Made by a program: the position numbers and the translations under genes
In this document: piece after piece, positions 6,188 to 14,818 of the stretch
Layout of the letters: every line of letters starts with the position of its first letter
Numbering within the stretch: position 1 is the stretch's first letter
Notes under the pieces: generated by a model
What the model was told of the DNA's origin: nothing
Seen by the model: the letters and a program-made list of their open reading frames with translations, nothing else
The model's database searches: none
DNA from: Elusimicrobiota bacterium
GTDB taxonomy: Bacteria; Elusimicrobiota; Elusimicrobia; UBA1565; JACRDR01
Direction: 5' to 3'
Assembly (NCBI GenBank): GCA_016207585.1
Contig: JACQPI010000164.1
Coordinates: 1 to 17,523 of the forward strand
Length of the DNA stretch: 17,523 nucleotides

Positions 6188-8809
6188 TCACTTCCTCAGT
6201 TGAGCGTCCAGGAAAGAGTAATAACGATGGAAGACTTCGGCCGGAGAGCGCATTCCTCCCTCGGGCTCAATGGCTTGCAGAAACTCCGATGTTTCCGGGA
6301 ATTCGGACCGGTAGGCGTCCATCGGATATCTCAGATGGAAGAACGGTACGATGATGCCGCGTTCGAGGAGCTTGAGTCCCAGGGCGCGACTGAGAAGGTA
6401 GTGAAACGTGGTGCGGCTTGAGAGGCCCGCCGCGGCCGAGCCGGACCAGCGCCAGACCAGCTTGAAATGGGCCAGGGCCAGCGCGGAGGATGCCTGAATC
6501 CAGGGAGAGGCCGGAATCGCCGGACGGGTGTCGCTCCAGGCATATTGGTGCCGTTCAGGGGCCAGACGTCCCGCGCAGAGGCTCTCCGAGTCCATGAACA
6601 GCACCGGGTTTTCCAAGTAGGGCAGCCCGGCCCATAGATGCCATAGGCGCCTCGACAATACGATGACCAAGGGGGACGGTTGATTGAGGCCGGCGTGGCG
6701 TTCAAGCCGCTCCCCCAGTTCCTGCTTGCGGATGGCGCCATCGTCCAACAGCGCGTAGGAAGGATAGAGATCGTTGAAGAGGGCGCCGCGTAGGTCGTCC
6801 CCGAAGCAATCCTTGCATCGCTGCAGAATCGGCTCCCATTTTGCGGAGGGATCCCAGAGATGGAGAAATTCGTGGGATGGAGCGTTGGAGGCCGGGCGCG
6901 TCGGCAGGGGCAAGTCATCCGGACGTCGCCGGTGCTCCCGGGTCTCTCCCGCGGCAGCATGCATTTGTCTCAGCAAGTAGGCCCATAATTCAGCCAGCAA
7001 GGTCTCCTTGGGGAAGTCGGGGTCCTCCGATTTCAAGAGAGGTCGCAAGAGTTTCCCGGCCCGCGCAAAAGGCGTGGATGCCAAGTTTTCCCAATAGAAC
7101 TTGCGGGAAGGAGCGTTGAGGACGGCTTGCGGAGCGCCGTCGACGGGAAGGTGGCGAAGGACGTCCAGGGCGGATTTGAATATCTGAGCCCGCCGCAATT
7201 CCCAGGGATGCGAAAGGTAATGCCGCTGCCATTCGATCAGGCGCGCGTAGGAGTACGCGCATTCCGTCCATGTCCCTATAAGATGCCGCAAGGGTCGGTC
7301 CGCCTGTCGTTTGGACGAAGGCCCGCGGGGCAGGGGGATCTCCGGGACGCGAGCGCCCCCGGAGTCGGCGTATTTTAGGATTTCGTCTTCTTCCGCGACC
7401 AGGATCTCTCCCAAAAAGGGAATGATGCGTTTCCACCGCGCGTGAAAATTCCAAAACCGTCCGACCCACCGCAAACCCGCCTGTCCCGAGAGGGCCTTCG
7501 CCGCCAGGAGAAAATCCAGGTCGCTGACGCCGGGGTTCCAATCCCCGCGTCTCCAGCCGCGCCAGGAGCGGCAAAAAGAGACATTGGGATCGGCCTCCGC
7601 CAGTCGGCGCATGAGGAGCTCGGCCAGAACGTAGAGCGAGCGATAGAAGCGGCGGACGGGGCGCAGACCGCGGCTCCGGAGAACGAACGGCAAAATCCAC
7701 GACCCGGACCAGGAGCTTCCCTGCGGCGCCCCCGCCGGCCGCTTTCCGTTGCATAGAACGCTCGCCGTTTCTTCCAGGATGATCCCCGCTCCGGCGTGTT
7801 TTGAGAAGACGTATTTTCCGGACTGCGCGTAGACCGGCATGAGGGAGGAGCCGTCGACGCAGGTTTCAATGAAGCTGCCGGATTCGCCTTGCAGCATGAG
7901 CCCGACGCAGCAGGCTTGAATCGTCGAGGATCGAAGATCGATGCGGCTGCCCGCCTGCAGGTGCACGCCGATCCCGGACGCCTCCCGGCATGCGACGTCG
8001 CGCACGGAGGCGCCGGCTTGGAACAGCACGATGCCGGACGCCGTTTTAGCGATGGAACCCCGGACCCAGTCCAGATGGGAGCCGTTGCGGACCGAGACGG
8101 CCTCTTCGCATCCGGAGACCCTCAGCCCATGCGCGCAAGCCGATCCGGCGCTCAGAACCAGGCCGGCCCTGGCCTCTTGGATTTCCACATCCTGCAAGAG
8201 GTGGCGCCCGCCCTCCAAGTCCATGGCGCACGTGGAGGGGCCGGTGAATCGCACCTCCTCGATATGAGTTCGGGCGTTTCGCGCCAGCAGCATGGGGGAT
8301 CCTCCATGCAGGATGGAACGCTCGACGCGTAGCGATCCGCCGAAACATCTGAGGTTGGGAGCTTGGCCCGCCCTCAACCGGCAGTCCGCGAGATTCAAGA
8401 GGCCTTCGGGGTGGACGGTTATATTGGAGCTTGGCGAGGAGAAGACTGCATGAGCGGCGTGGATTTGCCCGCCGTTCACGACATGAATGCCGTCCCAGAA
8501 TTCGGGCCCGCCGATGCAAACCGGGGAAGAATCCCGCCCCTCGATGACGAGACGGCCCAGGATAAAGAGGCCGTTGAGGCTCTCGTCATGATAAGCCGCA
8601 GAGATGTCGGTCGTTCCGGTTTGTTTCCGCCATGCGCAGGCGACGTTCTCGATAGTTTGAATGCGGGTTCCCGCGGCAATTCTGAGGGTGATTCCCTGCG
8701 GGACGATGACGTCGCCGCTGATCTTGAGCGTTCCGCCCCACGTTTCGTCGCATTCCAGAGCGCCGGCGATCCCCTGCGCCATGGCCATGACGCTGCGATC
8801 GAGGTTCAT
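6188..8809 (-). CDS. Parallel beta-helix / nucleotidyltransferase-like fusion protein
   Basis: An 873-residue protein with two parts. Residues about 23-355 look like a right-handed parallel beta-helix: WGGTLKISGDVIVPQGITLR opens it, then short repeats with alternating hydrophobics and frequent GG, AG and GS turns run through the region. After a linker (356-385) comes RSWRGWRRGDWNPGVSDLDF (414-433), a pol-beta-type nucleotidyltransferase motif with the G-V-S-D430-L-D432 metal ligands followed by a hydrophobic strand. The remaining 430 residues are rich in Trp, Arg and Leu helices, resembling no family I know. No signal peptide is visible, so it should act in the cytoplasm. I chose the ATG at 8809 because it overlaps the previous stop as ATGA; a frame to 8887 merely overlaps the upstream gene. 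It may modify a glycan, peptide or phosphate group. The nucleotidyltransferase call rests on one motif. Confidence 0.7.
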   Translation of the reverse strand: MNLDRSVMAMAQGIAGALECDETWGGTLKISGDVIVPQGITLRIAAGTRIQTIENVACAWRKQTGTTDISAAYHDESLNGLFILGRLVIEGRDSSPVCIGGPEFWDGIHVVNGGQIHAAHAVFSSPSSNITVHPEGLLNLADCRLRAGQAPNLRCFGGSLRVERSILHGGSPMLLARNARTHIEEVRFTGPSTCAMDLEGGRHLLQDVEIQEARAGLVLSAGSACAHGLRVSGCEEAVSVRNGSHLDWVRGSIAKTASGIVLFQAGASVRDVACREASGIGVHLQAGSRIDLRSSTIQACCVGLMLQGESGSFIETCVDGSSLMPVYAQSGKYVFSKHAGAGIILEETASVLCNGKRPAGAPQGSSWSGSWILPFVLRSRGLRPVRRFYRSLYVLAELLMRRLAEADPNVSFCRSWRGWRRGDWNPGVSDLDFLLAAKALSGQAGLRWVGRFWNFHARWKRIIPFLGEILVAEEDEILKYADSGGARVPEIPLPRGPSSKRQADRPLRHLIGTWTECAYSYARLIEWQRHYLSHPWELRRAQIFKSALDVLRHLPVDGAPQAVLNAPSRKFYWENLASTPFARAGKLLRPLLKSEDPDFPKETLLAELWAYLLRQMHAAAGETREHRRRPDDLPLPTRPASNAPSHEFLHLWDPSAKWEPILQRCKDCFGDDLRGALFNDLYPSYALLDDGAIRKQELGERLERHAGLNQPSPLVIVLSRRLWHLWAGLPYLENPVLFMDSESLCAGRLAPERHQYAWSDTRPAIPASPWIQASSALALAHFKLVWRWSGSAAAGLSSRTTFHYLLSRALGLKLLERGIIVPFFHLRYPMDAYRSEFPETSEFLQAIEPEGGMRSPAEVFHRYYSFLDAQLRK

Positions 8810-10011
8810 GAGGGGATGACGGCGGGTTTTTTGAGGACTTCTCGATAGACCTGGTCCAGCGCCTGCGCGCGGGCAGCCCAGTCCCATTCCCGTTCGACGT
8901 ACCTGCGCGCGTTATCGGCTAATCGCCGGCCGAGTTCCGGATCGCGGAGGAGCCGAACGGCCTGGCGGGCGATTTCCTCATGGCGGCTCCCGATGAGAAG
9001 GTGCTTCCCGGCCTCGATTCCCGGCATGGCCTCGCAGGCCAAGGGCGTCGCGACCACCGGGATGCCGGACGCGAACGCCTCGAGGATTTTGGTCTTGCTT
9101 CCATATCCTCTTCGCAGGGGAGCGACGAAGGCGCGCCCGCTTTGAAGAAACGGTTGCACTCGAGGCACGGAGCCTAGGACCCGGATATGGGAGGATTCAA
9201 GAGAAAGAACCCGGGGGCCCGGCTTCGATCCTACGATCCAGGCCCTCGCCCGGGGGATCGCGCGCAGGACCCAAGGCATGATCTTTTGGCCTATTTCCAG
9301 GGCCGCCTCTTCATTAGGATGATGGCCGAAATAGCCGATGAATAGGAGGGTATTCGGGGCGCGTTCGGCCATGGCGCGAAAGGGAAAATCCCCGAGATCC
9401 ACGCCTTGCGGGATCACGGCGACGTCGCTGCGCGGGCTGAGGCGACGCAATCGGCCCGCGTCGGCTTCCGATAGGGCGATCACCTTGTGACAGTCCCCCA
9501 AAACGGCCCTCTCATAAGCCAGGCGGCGCAACCAAGACCACGATTGCTCCCAGAGGCTTCGGCTCGGGCGATAAAAACGAAACGCGGAAACCAGGCTCGC
9601 GTCGTGCTCCGTCAGCACGGCGCGGCTCATGAATCGGATTGTTTTCGCGTACTGGGCCATTTCGCTGAATTCGAAATGGACGATGGGGATGTCTTCCCTT
9701 ATAACGATACGCACCAAGCTCTCGGCCAAACGGCGGTCGTAAAAATCCCGGGCGCCGTCGGGAAGACGCCAAGGCGGCTGCCTGGGGGGGGAGGGGTCCC
9801 GCGCAACCAGATGCACCTTGCAGACGCCTTCTCGCTCCAGGGCCGCGGCGGCCTTCGAATAGCCGTCTTGCTGGTCCGGGACGACCGGAATCAACAGCGA
9901 GAAGCGGTATCGGGTTTTAAGGTGACGAAGGAGGGAGAGAATTCTAAGATCGCCGCCGCTGTAGGCGGGGTAGATCATCCGAGGCGCGACGCTTAGGACG
10001 CGGATTCCCAA
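8806..10011 (-). CDS. GT4 family glycosyltransferase
   Basis: A 401-residue GT-B glycosyltransferase. The N-terminal domain begins GIRVLSVAPRMIYPAYSGGD, a typical first strand and donor-side loop. TEHDASL (135-141) and VAVIPQGVDLGDF (197-209) are conserved points before the second domain, which carries GYGSKTKILEAFASGIPVVA (302-321). That GSKxKxLE string is the form used by a GT4 branch in which a Lys-rich loop precedes the catalytic glutamate in place of classic EX7E. The start is a TTG at 10011, with AGGAG four bases upstream and only eight bases after the previous stop; no ATG lies close enough to preserve the first strand. Its end overlaps the next gene as ATGA. It probably adds a sugar to the exported polymer. 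Confidence 0.88.
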   Translation of the reverse strand: MGIRVLSVAPRMIYPAYSGGDLRILSLLRHLKTRYRFSLLIPVVPDQQDGYSKAAAALEREGVCKVHLVARDPSPPRQPPWRLPDGARDFYDRRLAESLVRIVIREDIPIVHFEFSEMAQYAKTIRFMSRAVLTEHDASLVSAFRFYRPSRSLWEQSWSWLRRLAYERAVLGDCHKVIALSEADAGRLRRLSPRSDVAVIPQGVDLGDFPFRAMAERAPNTLLFIGYFGHHPNEEAALEIGQKIMPWVLRAIPRARAWIVGSKPGPRVLSLESSHIRVLGSVPRVQPFLQSGRAFVAPLRRGYGSKTKILEAFASGIPVVATPLACEAMPGIEAGKHLLIGSRHEEIARQAVRLLRDPELGRRLADNARRYVEREWDWAARAQALDQVYREVLKKPAVIPS

Positions 10012-10019
10012 GGGGCTCC

Positions 10020-12221
10020 TCAGGGCGCGAGTTTTGCGGGCGCGATTCGCACCGCGATGCGCGCGTCCCTCCTAAGCTCGTGAAGGAGTTTGCCGTGTGC
10101 GATTTGCTCTATCCGGGGTCGCGGGGGATTGCGGTATTCGGATTCAAGCCGCTTGAACAGGTCGGTCACCCGAATTCGGAATAGGCGCGCGGAGAACGCG
10201 GCGCTTCTGCGGCGCGCCGCTTGAGCCAGTCGCCGCAGACGACGCGGACGTTCGATCAATTGTAGAGTCGTTTTCTCCAACCCTTTTATGGAATTGATCA
10301 AATACCCGTCCCTGCCGTGACGGACGATCTCCCTGTGCCCTCCTCCGTTGAAGACGACCGGGACGCAGGAATTCTGCATCGCCTCCGCGGTGGCCATCCC
10401 GAAATGTTCCATCCGATAAGGTTCCGTTTCCCCCAGGCCGCATAAGTGCCAGAATATTTTGGCGGAACTGTAGAGGCGCCGTAGGCGATCCATCCCCACG
10501 TTGGTTCTGATCTCAACGGGGAGGGTGGGATCCGCCAGGAGCTGGGTCGCCGTGACCTCCGCGAGGCAGCTCGCCTCCGGCAGGTGTCCCCCGCAAAGGA
10601 CGAGCTTCCATCGCTTGGCTATCAGGGGCTGCTTCCTGCAAAGGCGCGAAAAGGCCAGGACCATCTCTTTCTGTTTTTTTGTCCCCGTCTTTTCGAATCG
10701 GGCCACGGAAAGGATGATGTTTCTCTTTTTGGATTTTGCGCCGTTCATGTCGATGGGGGGGTATAGGAGCATATCCGGCCGCAATCCCCAGCGAGCCTGC
10801 ATCCAGCGGGAGGTAAATCCCGAGTTATTGATGATGACGTCATAGTGGTCCACGTACCATGCGGCGTTCTTGGCATGGCCGGGAAAATGGCAGACGAAAA
10901 CGGACGTGTGCGCGCGAGGCCTTACGTAGTCCAGCATGTTCGCATTGATGAAAAAATCATACCGGGCGCTTTGGCGGCTGACGGCCTCGAAGGGATTGTT
11001 GAACGGGCTGGTGACGTAACCGGGGTTGATGAGGGCATTTTTTTGCCGGATATAAAACGGAAGCGGGATTATCCTGATGGGAAAGTCCAGTTTTCCCCTC
11101 CCTCCCTTATGCCATTCGCGGAGCCGATCGGGGGCGATGGGGTAATTCGCGATGTATTCCACATCGAAGCGGTCTCTCAGCGCCTCCGCCATCCTCAAGA
11201 CGTATTTCTGCCCTCCGCCCACGAAATGCAGGGCGTGATCATAGATGCCGACCCGCGGTCTTCTGCGGCCCTGCATGACCTCCCAGCGCATCCGCAATCT
11301 CCCCATGGTTTCAGCGTCGAATATTTTAGCGAGGGAGCGCAGCAGCGCCTGGGCGACGGCCTCCGCTTTGGGCGTGGAAACGGATAGTTTTGCTAGAACC
11401 TCGCCGACGACGGCGAATAGATACTCGACGTGATTGTGCTTGTAGAACTGGGAATCCAGGATGTGGCGCGGGAGCCTGTCCGGAAAATGCTTCGCCAGGA
11501 AAAGAAGACGATTTCTGTTGGCGAAGAAATGCTCGATATCCAGCTTATGGGAAGTGGCGCCCCATAAGTGATGGGCTATGCCGCGGGGGGAGCACCAGAA
11601 CCTCCAGCCTTTCTTCTTGAGGCGATGGCAAAGCTCCACGTCCTCGTAGTACATGACGAAGTCTTCATCCAAAAGGCCGGCGTCCAACAGGCTCTTGCGG
11701 CGAAAAAGGGCGGCGCATAGGCTGATGCTGCCGACTTCGGCGGCGCGGTCGTACTGGCCATGATCCGCTTCGGCGAAGCCCCTGTCCCGCACGTAGAATT
11801 CCTTTAAACGAAGATGGCCTACGCTGTTGATGCGGCCGTCCGGTAGAAGTATCTTGCTTGTTATGCCCGCGGCATCCGGGTGCCGTTCGGCAAGCCGAAC
11901 CAACTCCCTGAGCCATGCCTTTTCCACCGTAGCATCGTTGTTGAGGAACCCGATGTACTTGGTTTTAGCGCGACGTATCCCCAGGTTGTTGGCCCGGCAG
12001 AAGTTGTTATCCTCGCTGCGCAAGACCCGCACCCAAGGATATCCGCGCTTAAGCCATTCGGCCGTGCCGTCGGTTGAGGCGTTGTCCACGACGATCGTTT
12101 CGATGCGGCGCCTTGGGTAGTCCAAACGGCGGACGGAAGCGAGGCAGGCGGGGAGCAAGACCTTCCCATTATGGCTGACCACGACGACGGAAACACCGGG
12201 CCATGAGCGCGAGTGGGGCAT
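10020..12221 (-). CDS. Two-domain glycosyltransferase, GT2 fused to GT4
   Basis: A 733-residue protein joining two complete transferase modules. The N-terminal GT2 has VSVVVVSHNGKVLLPACLAS (10-29), TIVVDNASTDGT (42-53), the nucleotide-sugar NND (94-96) and the acidic YYEDVELCHRLKKKGW (191-206), all like rhamnosyltransferase-type GT2 enzymes. After a helical linker, the GT4 half begins VGIYDHALHFVGGGQKYVLR and carries EX7E at E605...E613 (MEHFGMATAEAM), with FNGGGHREIV after it; this half resembles ALG11-like GT4 proteins. One chain could add two sugars in succession. It is the first gene of the glycan module. I use the ATG at 12221; a TTG at 12230 would add three residues, and neither has a good Shine-Dalgarno. 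A possible promoter lies about 50 bases upstream. Confidence 0.92.
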   Translation of the reverse strand: MPHSRSWPGVSVVVVSHNGKVLLPACLASVRRLDYPRRRIETIVVDNASTDGTAEWLKRGYPWVRVLRSEDNNFCRANNLGIRRAKTKYIGFLNNDATVEKAWLRELVRLAERHPDAAGITSKILLPDGRINSVGHLRLKEFYVRDRGFAEADHGQYDRAAEVGSISLCAALFRRKSLLDAGLLDEDFVMYYEDVELCHRLKKKGWRFWCSPRGIAHHLWGATSHKLDIEHFFANRNRLLFLAKHFPDRLPRHILDSQFYKHNHVEYLFAVVGEVLAKLSVSTPKAEAVAQALLRSLAKIFDAETMGRLRMRWEVMQGRRRPRVGIYDHALHFVGGGQKYVLRMAEALRDRFDVEYIANYPIAPDRLREWHKGGRGKLDFPIRIIPLPFYIRQKNALINPGYVTSPFNNPFEAVSRQSARYDFFINANMLDYVRPRAHTSVFVCHFPGHAKNAAWYVDHYDVIINNSGFTSRWMQARWGLRPDMLLYPPIDMNGAKSKKRNIILSVARFEKTGTKKQKEMVLAFSRLCRKQPLIAKRWKLVLCGGHLPEASCLAEVTATQLLADPTLPVEIRTNVGMDRLRRLYSSAKIFWHLCGLGETEPYRMEHFGMATAEAMQNSCVPVVFNGGGHREIVRHGRDGYLINSIKGLEKTTLQLIERPRRLRRLAQAARRRSAAFSARLFRIRVTDLFKRLESEYRNPPRPRIEQIAHGKLLHELRRDARIAVRIAPAKLAP

Positions 12222-12267
12222 GTTTTTCAAATGCGATCCATGTGCCGGGACTAAATTGCCGGCCGTT

Positions 12268-12276
12268 ATAATACCA
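12268..12276 (-). promoter_or_regulatory. Possible extended -10 promoter for the glycan operon
   Basis: On the minus strand TGG is followed by TATTAT (12273-12268), an extended -10 element about 47 bases ahead of the first glycosyltransferase start, in the 118 bases between the secretin gene and that start. No convincing -35 is present. The location, at the boundary between two functional modules in the largest gap of the window, supports it more than the sequence does. Confidence 0.4.
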
Positions 12277-12339
12277 AAATCAGAGCCGCCCTCCGCGCGG
12301 ACGCGGGAGGCGCGCGAGATCGCTGATATGCCCAGGTTC

Positions 12340-13947
12340 CTAGTCGTTGACCGTCGTCGGCGTGATGAAGATGACGAGGTCGGTGTTGTTGCGCTGCGTC
12401 GAGAGGCTCGTGAAGAACCAACCTATGATCGGCAGGTAGCCCAGGATCGGGACCTTGCGCACGATCTTGTTCTCGCGGGAGGACAGGAGCCCACCCAAAA
12501 CCAGGGTCTGCCCATTTTTCACGCGCACCATGCTCGATGCGGAACGGTTGATCGGATCGAGGATGTCGCTGCCGAGAGAGGACTGGATCACGTTGACGTA
12601 GGTGGGCTCCACCTGCATCGTGATGTAATTCTCCCTATTGACCTGGGGCGTCACCTTAAGCAGCAGGCCGGTCGGCCTTCGCTCGGCCGAATTGATGGAA
12701 CTGGCCCCCCCCGTGTTGCCCACCGACGTCTGGGTCGCCTGCCGCCCGATCGCCGTGTCCTGGGAGACCTGGATCATGGCCGTCTTGTTGTTGAGGGTCA
12801 TCACCTTGGGTTTCCCCAAGAACCGCGCCTCCGACCGGGATACCAAGGCGCGCAGGATGACGGTCAGCTGGGTCAGGTCCACGATCCCGTTTTTAACGGT
12901 CCCTGAATCAAAAAACCGGATTTTGGAGGCGTTGGACTGGAGGTTGAACGGAAAGGGAGTCTCGCGGCTGCCGCCCTGGAAAGCAGCCAACTGTCCATCC
13001 GCGCCTCCCCATTCGATTCCAAGCTGCTGCGTCCGGTCCGAATTGATTTCCACGATCTGCACCTCGATCATGATCTGCGGGGCCTTCCTGTCGAGCTCCG
13101 CGATGATCTGCTCCACCTGGGGGAACACCTCCGCGATGTCCGTCACGACGAGCGAGTTCGTCCGCGGATCGACGTTGACCCGCCCCTCCTTAGTCAGGAT
13201 ATTCCAGATGATCTTCAGGATGCCCCCCGCTTCCGAGGCGCTCCCCCCCGAAGCGCCGGCCGGACCGCCCGCGCTCCCCGGAGACGCGCCCATCGATAAA
13301 CCTCCTCCACCCGCCGCCGAGGCATCCGCCCCGCCGCCCGCCTGGTTCGAGACCGGGGTCAAGACGGACACCAGCGGGATATGGTTGAGCGTATAGATGC
13401 GCGTGATGCGGTTCGGCGCCTTGCGGGAGCGCTGCGAGATCACGTACGTGTTCGACCTCCCGACGCGGGTGTAGGTCAGGCCGCGCATCTCCAGCAGGGT
13501 TTGCAGGGCATCCCTCACGTTGATCCCCTGGAGAAAGGCGGTCACGCGCTTTTTATCGAGCCCCTCGGTGATGATGAAGTTCACCTTCGCTTGCGCCGAG
13601 ATCGTCTCCAGGAAAGTCGCCAAGGGAACGTCTTTTACGCGCACCGTCACCTTCGTCTCCATCGGATCCTTGGGCGTCCTGGGCGCCGGAGGCCCCGAGG
13701 GCTCGGAGCCGATCTGCACGCCTCTGATATTGCGGCCGGCGGCCGGAGCCGCTTCGGCCGGGTCGTCCTCTCCCCCGGCGGTCGCGGGCGCCGGCCCCTG
13801 CGGCTGTTGCCCTTGGATCGGCACGGAGACCTCCGCCTCCCCACGGCGCTCTTGGGCCAAGACCGCCGGGGTCGCGCTCATCCAACAAAGAAGAAGGCTT
13901 AAAAAAACAGCGCCCGGCTTCTCAAGCCCTAATCGGACCGTTTTCAT
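12340..13947 (-). CDS. Secretin (PilQ/GspD family outer membrane channel)
   Basis: A 535-residue secretin that should form the outer membrane ring for a pilus or secreted substrate. Residues 1-31 are a signal peptide (basic start, FLSLLLCWM core, ending AVLA before Q32). A Pro/Gln/Ala linker (32-97) leads to an N0/STN-type domain (98-172) with VKDVPLATFLETISAQAKVN, then an N1 domain (180-288) interrupted by a Gly/Ala/Ser-rich insert (203-242), then the secretin domain (290-532). That domain has GLLLKVTPQV and VKNGQTLVLGGLL, and the family motif VPILGYLPIIGWFF (499-512). It ends in the strand TDLVIFITPTTV. I chose the ATG at 13947: GAGGGG lies six bases upstream and it gives a compact signal peptide. 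An ATG at 13995, seven bases after the previous stop, is possible. The linked PilMN, PilO and PilP-like genes favour a pilus-type role. Confidence 0.95.
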   Translation of the reverse strand: MKTVRLGLEKPGAVFLSLLLCWMSATPAVLAQERRGEAEVSVPIQGQQPQGPAPATAGGEDDPAEAAPAAGRNIRGVQIGSEPSGPPAPRTPKDPMETKVTVRVKDVPLATFLETISAQAKVNFIITEGLDKKRVTAFLQGINVRDALQTLLEMRGLTYTRVGRSNTYVISQRSRKAPNRITRIYTLNHIPLVSVLTPVSNQAGGGADASAAGGGGLSMGASPGSAGGPAGASGGSASEAGGILKIIWNILTKEGRVNVDPRTNSLVVTDIAEVFPQVEQIIAELDRKAPQIMIEVQIVEINSDRTQQLGIEWGGADGQLAAFQGGSRETPFPFNLQSNASKIRFFDSGTVKNGIVDLTQLTVILRALVSRSEARFLGKPKVMTLNNKTAMIQVSQDTAIGRQATQTSVGNTGGASSINSAERRPTGLLLKVTPQVNRENYITMQVEPTYVNVIQSSLGSDILDPINRSASSMVRVKNGQTLVLGGLLSSRENKIVRKVPILGYLPIIGWFFTSLSTQRNNTDLVIFITPTTVND

Positions 13948-14002
13948 GGGGTGCCCCTCGCTTTTCACGCTGTTATGCTCTAAAAACGCTTTCATGATCG
14001 CC

Positions 14003-14818
14003 TCAAGGCCTCGGAACTCTCTTGACGAAATTCTTGTTCTTGTACCGGAAGACCACGCGGTCCGACCGGATATGGGATATACGCACCCCCAGGACCTGGT
14101 CGCCTTCCCGCACCACCCTGTCGTTGACGATGGCGCGCGTGCTCGTGGGGGTTTCTATGATGGCCATCAGCACGATCCGGTCCTCGATCCTAGGCTCCCG
14201 CGGCTTCACGCGCTTGGAAACTTTCTTCTTGACGAAACCCTTCGAGGCCGCAAGTTTCTCCATGAGCCGCCTGCGCTCCATCTCCTGGATATCTCCGGGA
14301 GAAAGCGTGGGGTCCCGAGCGATTTTCGGCAGATACGCCGGCTCCTGGATGTTCCCTGCGGCCGCCGCCGCCGGGCTCGAAGAGATGGAGGGCGCAACGA
14401 CCCCGCCCGGCGCCGCGGGAAGAGGTGGCACATCCTGGCCCGCGGTGCCAGGCGCATATCTTCCGCCTGGCGCCGCAGGGAGAAGGTGCACGTCCTTGGC
14501 CGCGGCGGCAAGCGCAGGGGATTGCCCTTGATTGTCTCCAGCCGGCGCCGCAGGCGCTGCCGTAGGATGCGGCGGCGACTCCGGGCCGGCGGTCCGCGCG
14601 ACGGCGGGAGAAGCCGCGAGAGCGGTACCCGACGAGGAAGAAGCGGAGTTTATGAGCATCGGAGAAGTCTTGGAGAACATATCGCCGGAGGAAGCCTTTC
14701 GAGAAGCCGCCTCCCGGGCATGCGGGAATAAAGAGCGCCTCCAATGCCACAACAGCAGCACCGGAACGATCAAGAAACCCGCCAAAAGCCAGTATTTCCA
14801 CGGTACTTTTCCCGTCAT
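14003..14818 (-). CDS. PilP/GspC-like inner membrane protein linking to the secretin
   Basis: A 271-residue protein with one N-terminal membrane anchor (WKYWLLAGFLIVPVLLLWHW, 7-26), a long periplasmic Ser/Pro/Ala linker (about 40-165), a charged helical stretch (175-205) and a C-terminal small beta domain (211-268) with IEDRIVLMAIIETP and VREGDQVLGVRISHIRSDRV. That domain has the pattern of PilP and of the GspC homology region, which contact the secretin N0 domain. PilP is usually a lipoprotein; here there is no lipobox, so the anchor is GspC-like. The linker contains a tandem duplication. The start overlaps the previous stop as ATGA and the secretin gene follows, as in pilP-pilQ order. I rest the call on topology, position and the C-terminal pattern rather than a strong motif. 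Confidence 0.72.
   Translation of the reverse strand: MTGKVPWKYWLLAGFLIVPVLLLWHWRRSLFPHAREAASRKASSGDMFSKTSPMLINSASSSSGTALAASPAVARTAGPESPPHPTAAPAAPAGDNQGQSPALAAAAKDVHLLPAAPGGRYAPGTAGQDVPPLPAAPGGVVAPSISSSPAAAAAGNIQEPAYLPKIARDPTLSPGDIQEMERRRLMEKLAASKGFVKKKVSKRVKPREPRIEDRIVLMAIIETPTSTRAIVNDRVVREGDQVLGVRISHIRSDRVVFRYKNKNFVKRVPRP
14401..14520 (-). repeat. Two tandem 60-base units inside the PilP/GspC-like gene
   Basis: Bases 14401-14460 and 14461-14520 align without gaps at 42 of 60 positions by my count. They encode two 20-residue units at about residues 100-139, each containing DV-x-x-LPAAPGG and followed by an Ala-Pro. The duplication lengthens the periplasmic linker in frame. The divergence shows it is not a recent event or an assembly error. 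Confidence 0.8.

Noticed and set aside
12290..12310. Hairpin (CCTCC/GGAGG plus CGC/GCG, one bulge) after the secretin gene as an intrinsic terminator
   Set aside because: No T-run directly follows the stem on the minus strand; the nearest run of four T comes about eight bases later. GC-rich folds of this size are expected by chance here.
13520..14731. 403-codon plus-strand frame, plus other plus-strand frames at 12220-12906, 12638-13396 and 10845-11387
   Set aside because: All are antisense to confidently identified secretin, PilP-like or glycosyltransferase genes, with Arg/Pro-rich low-complexity translations.
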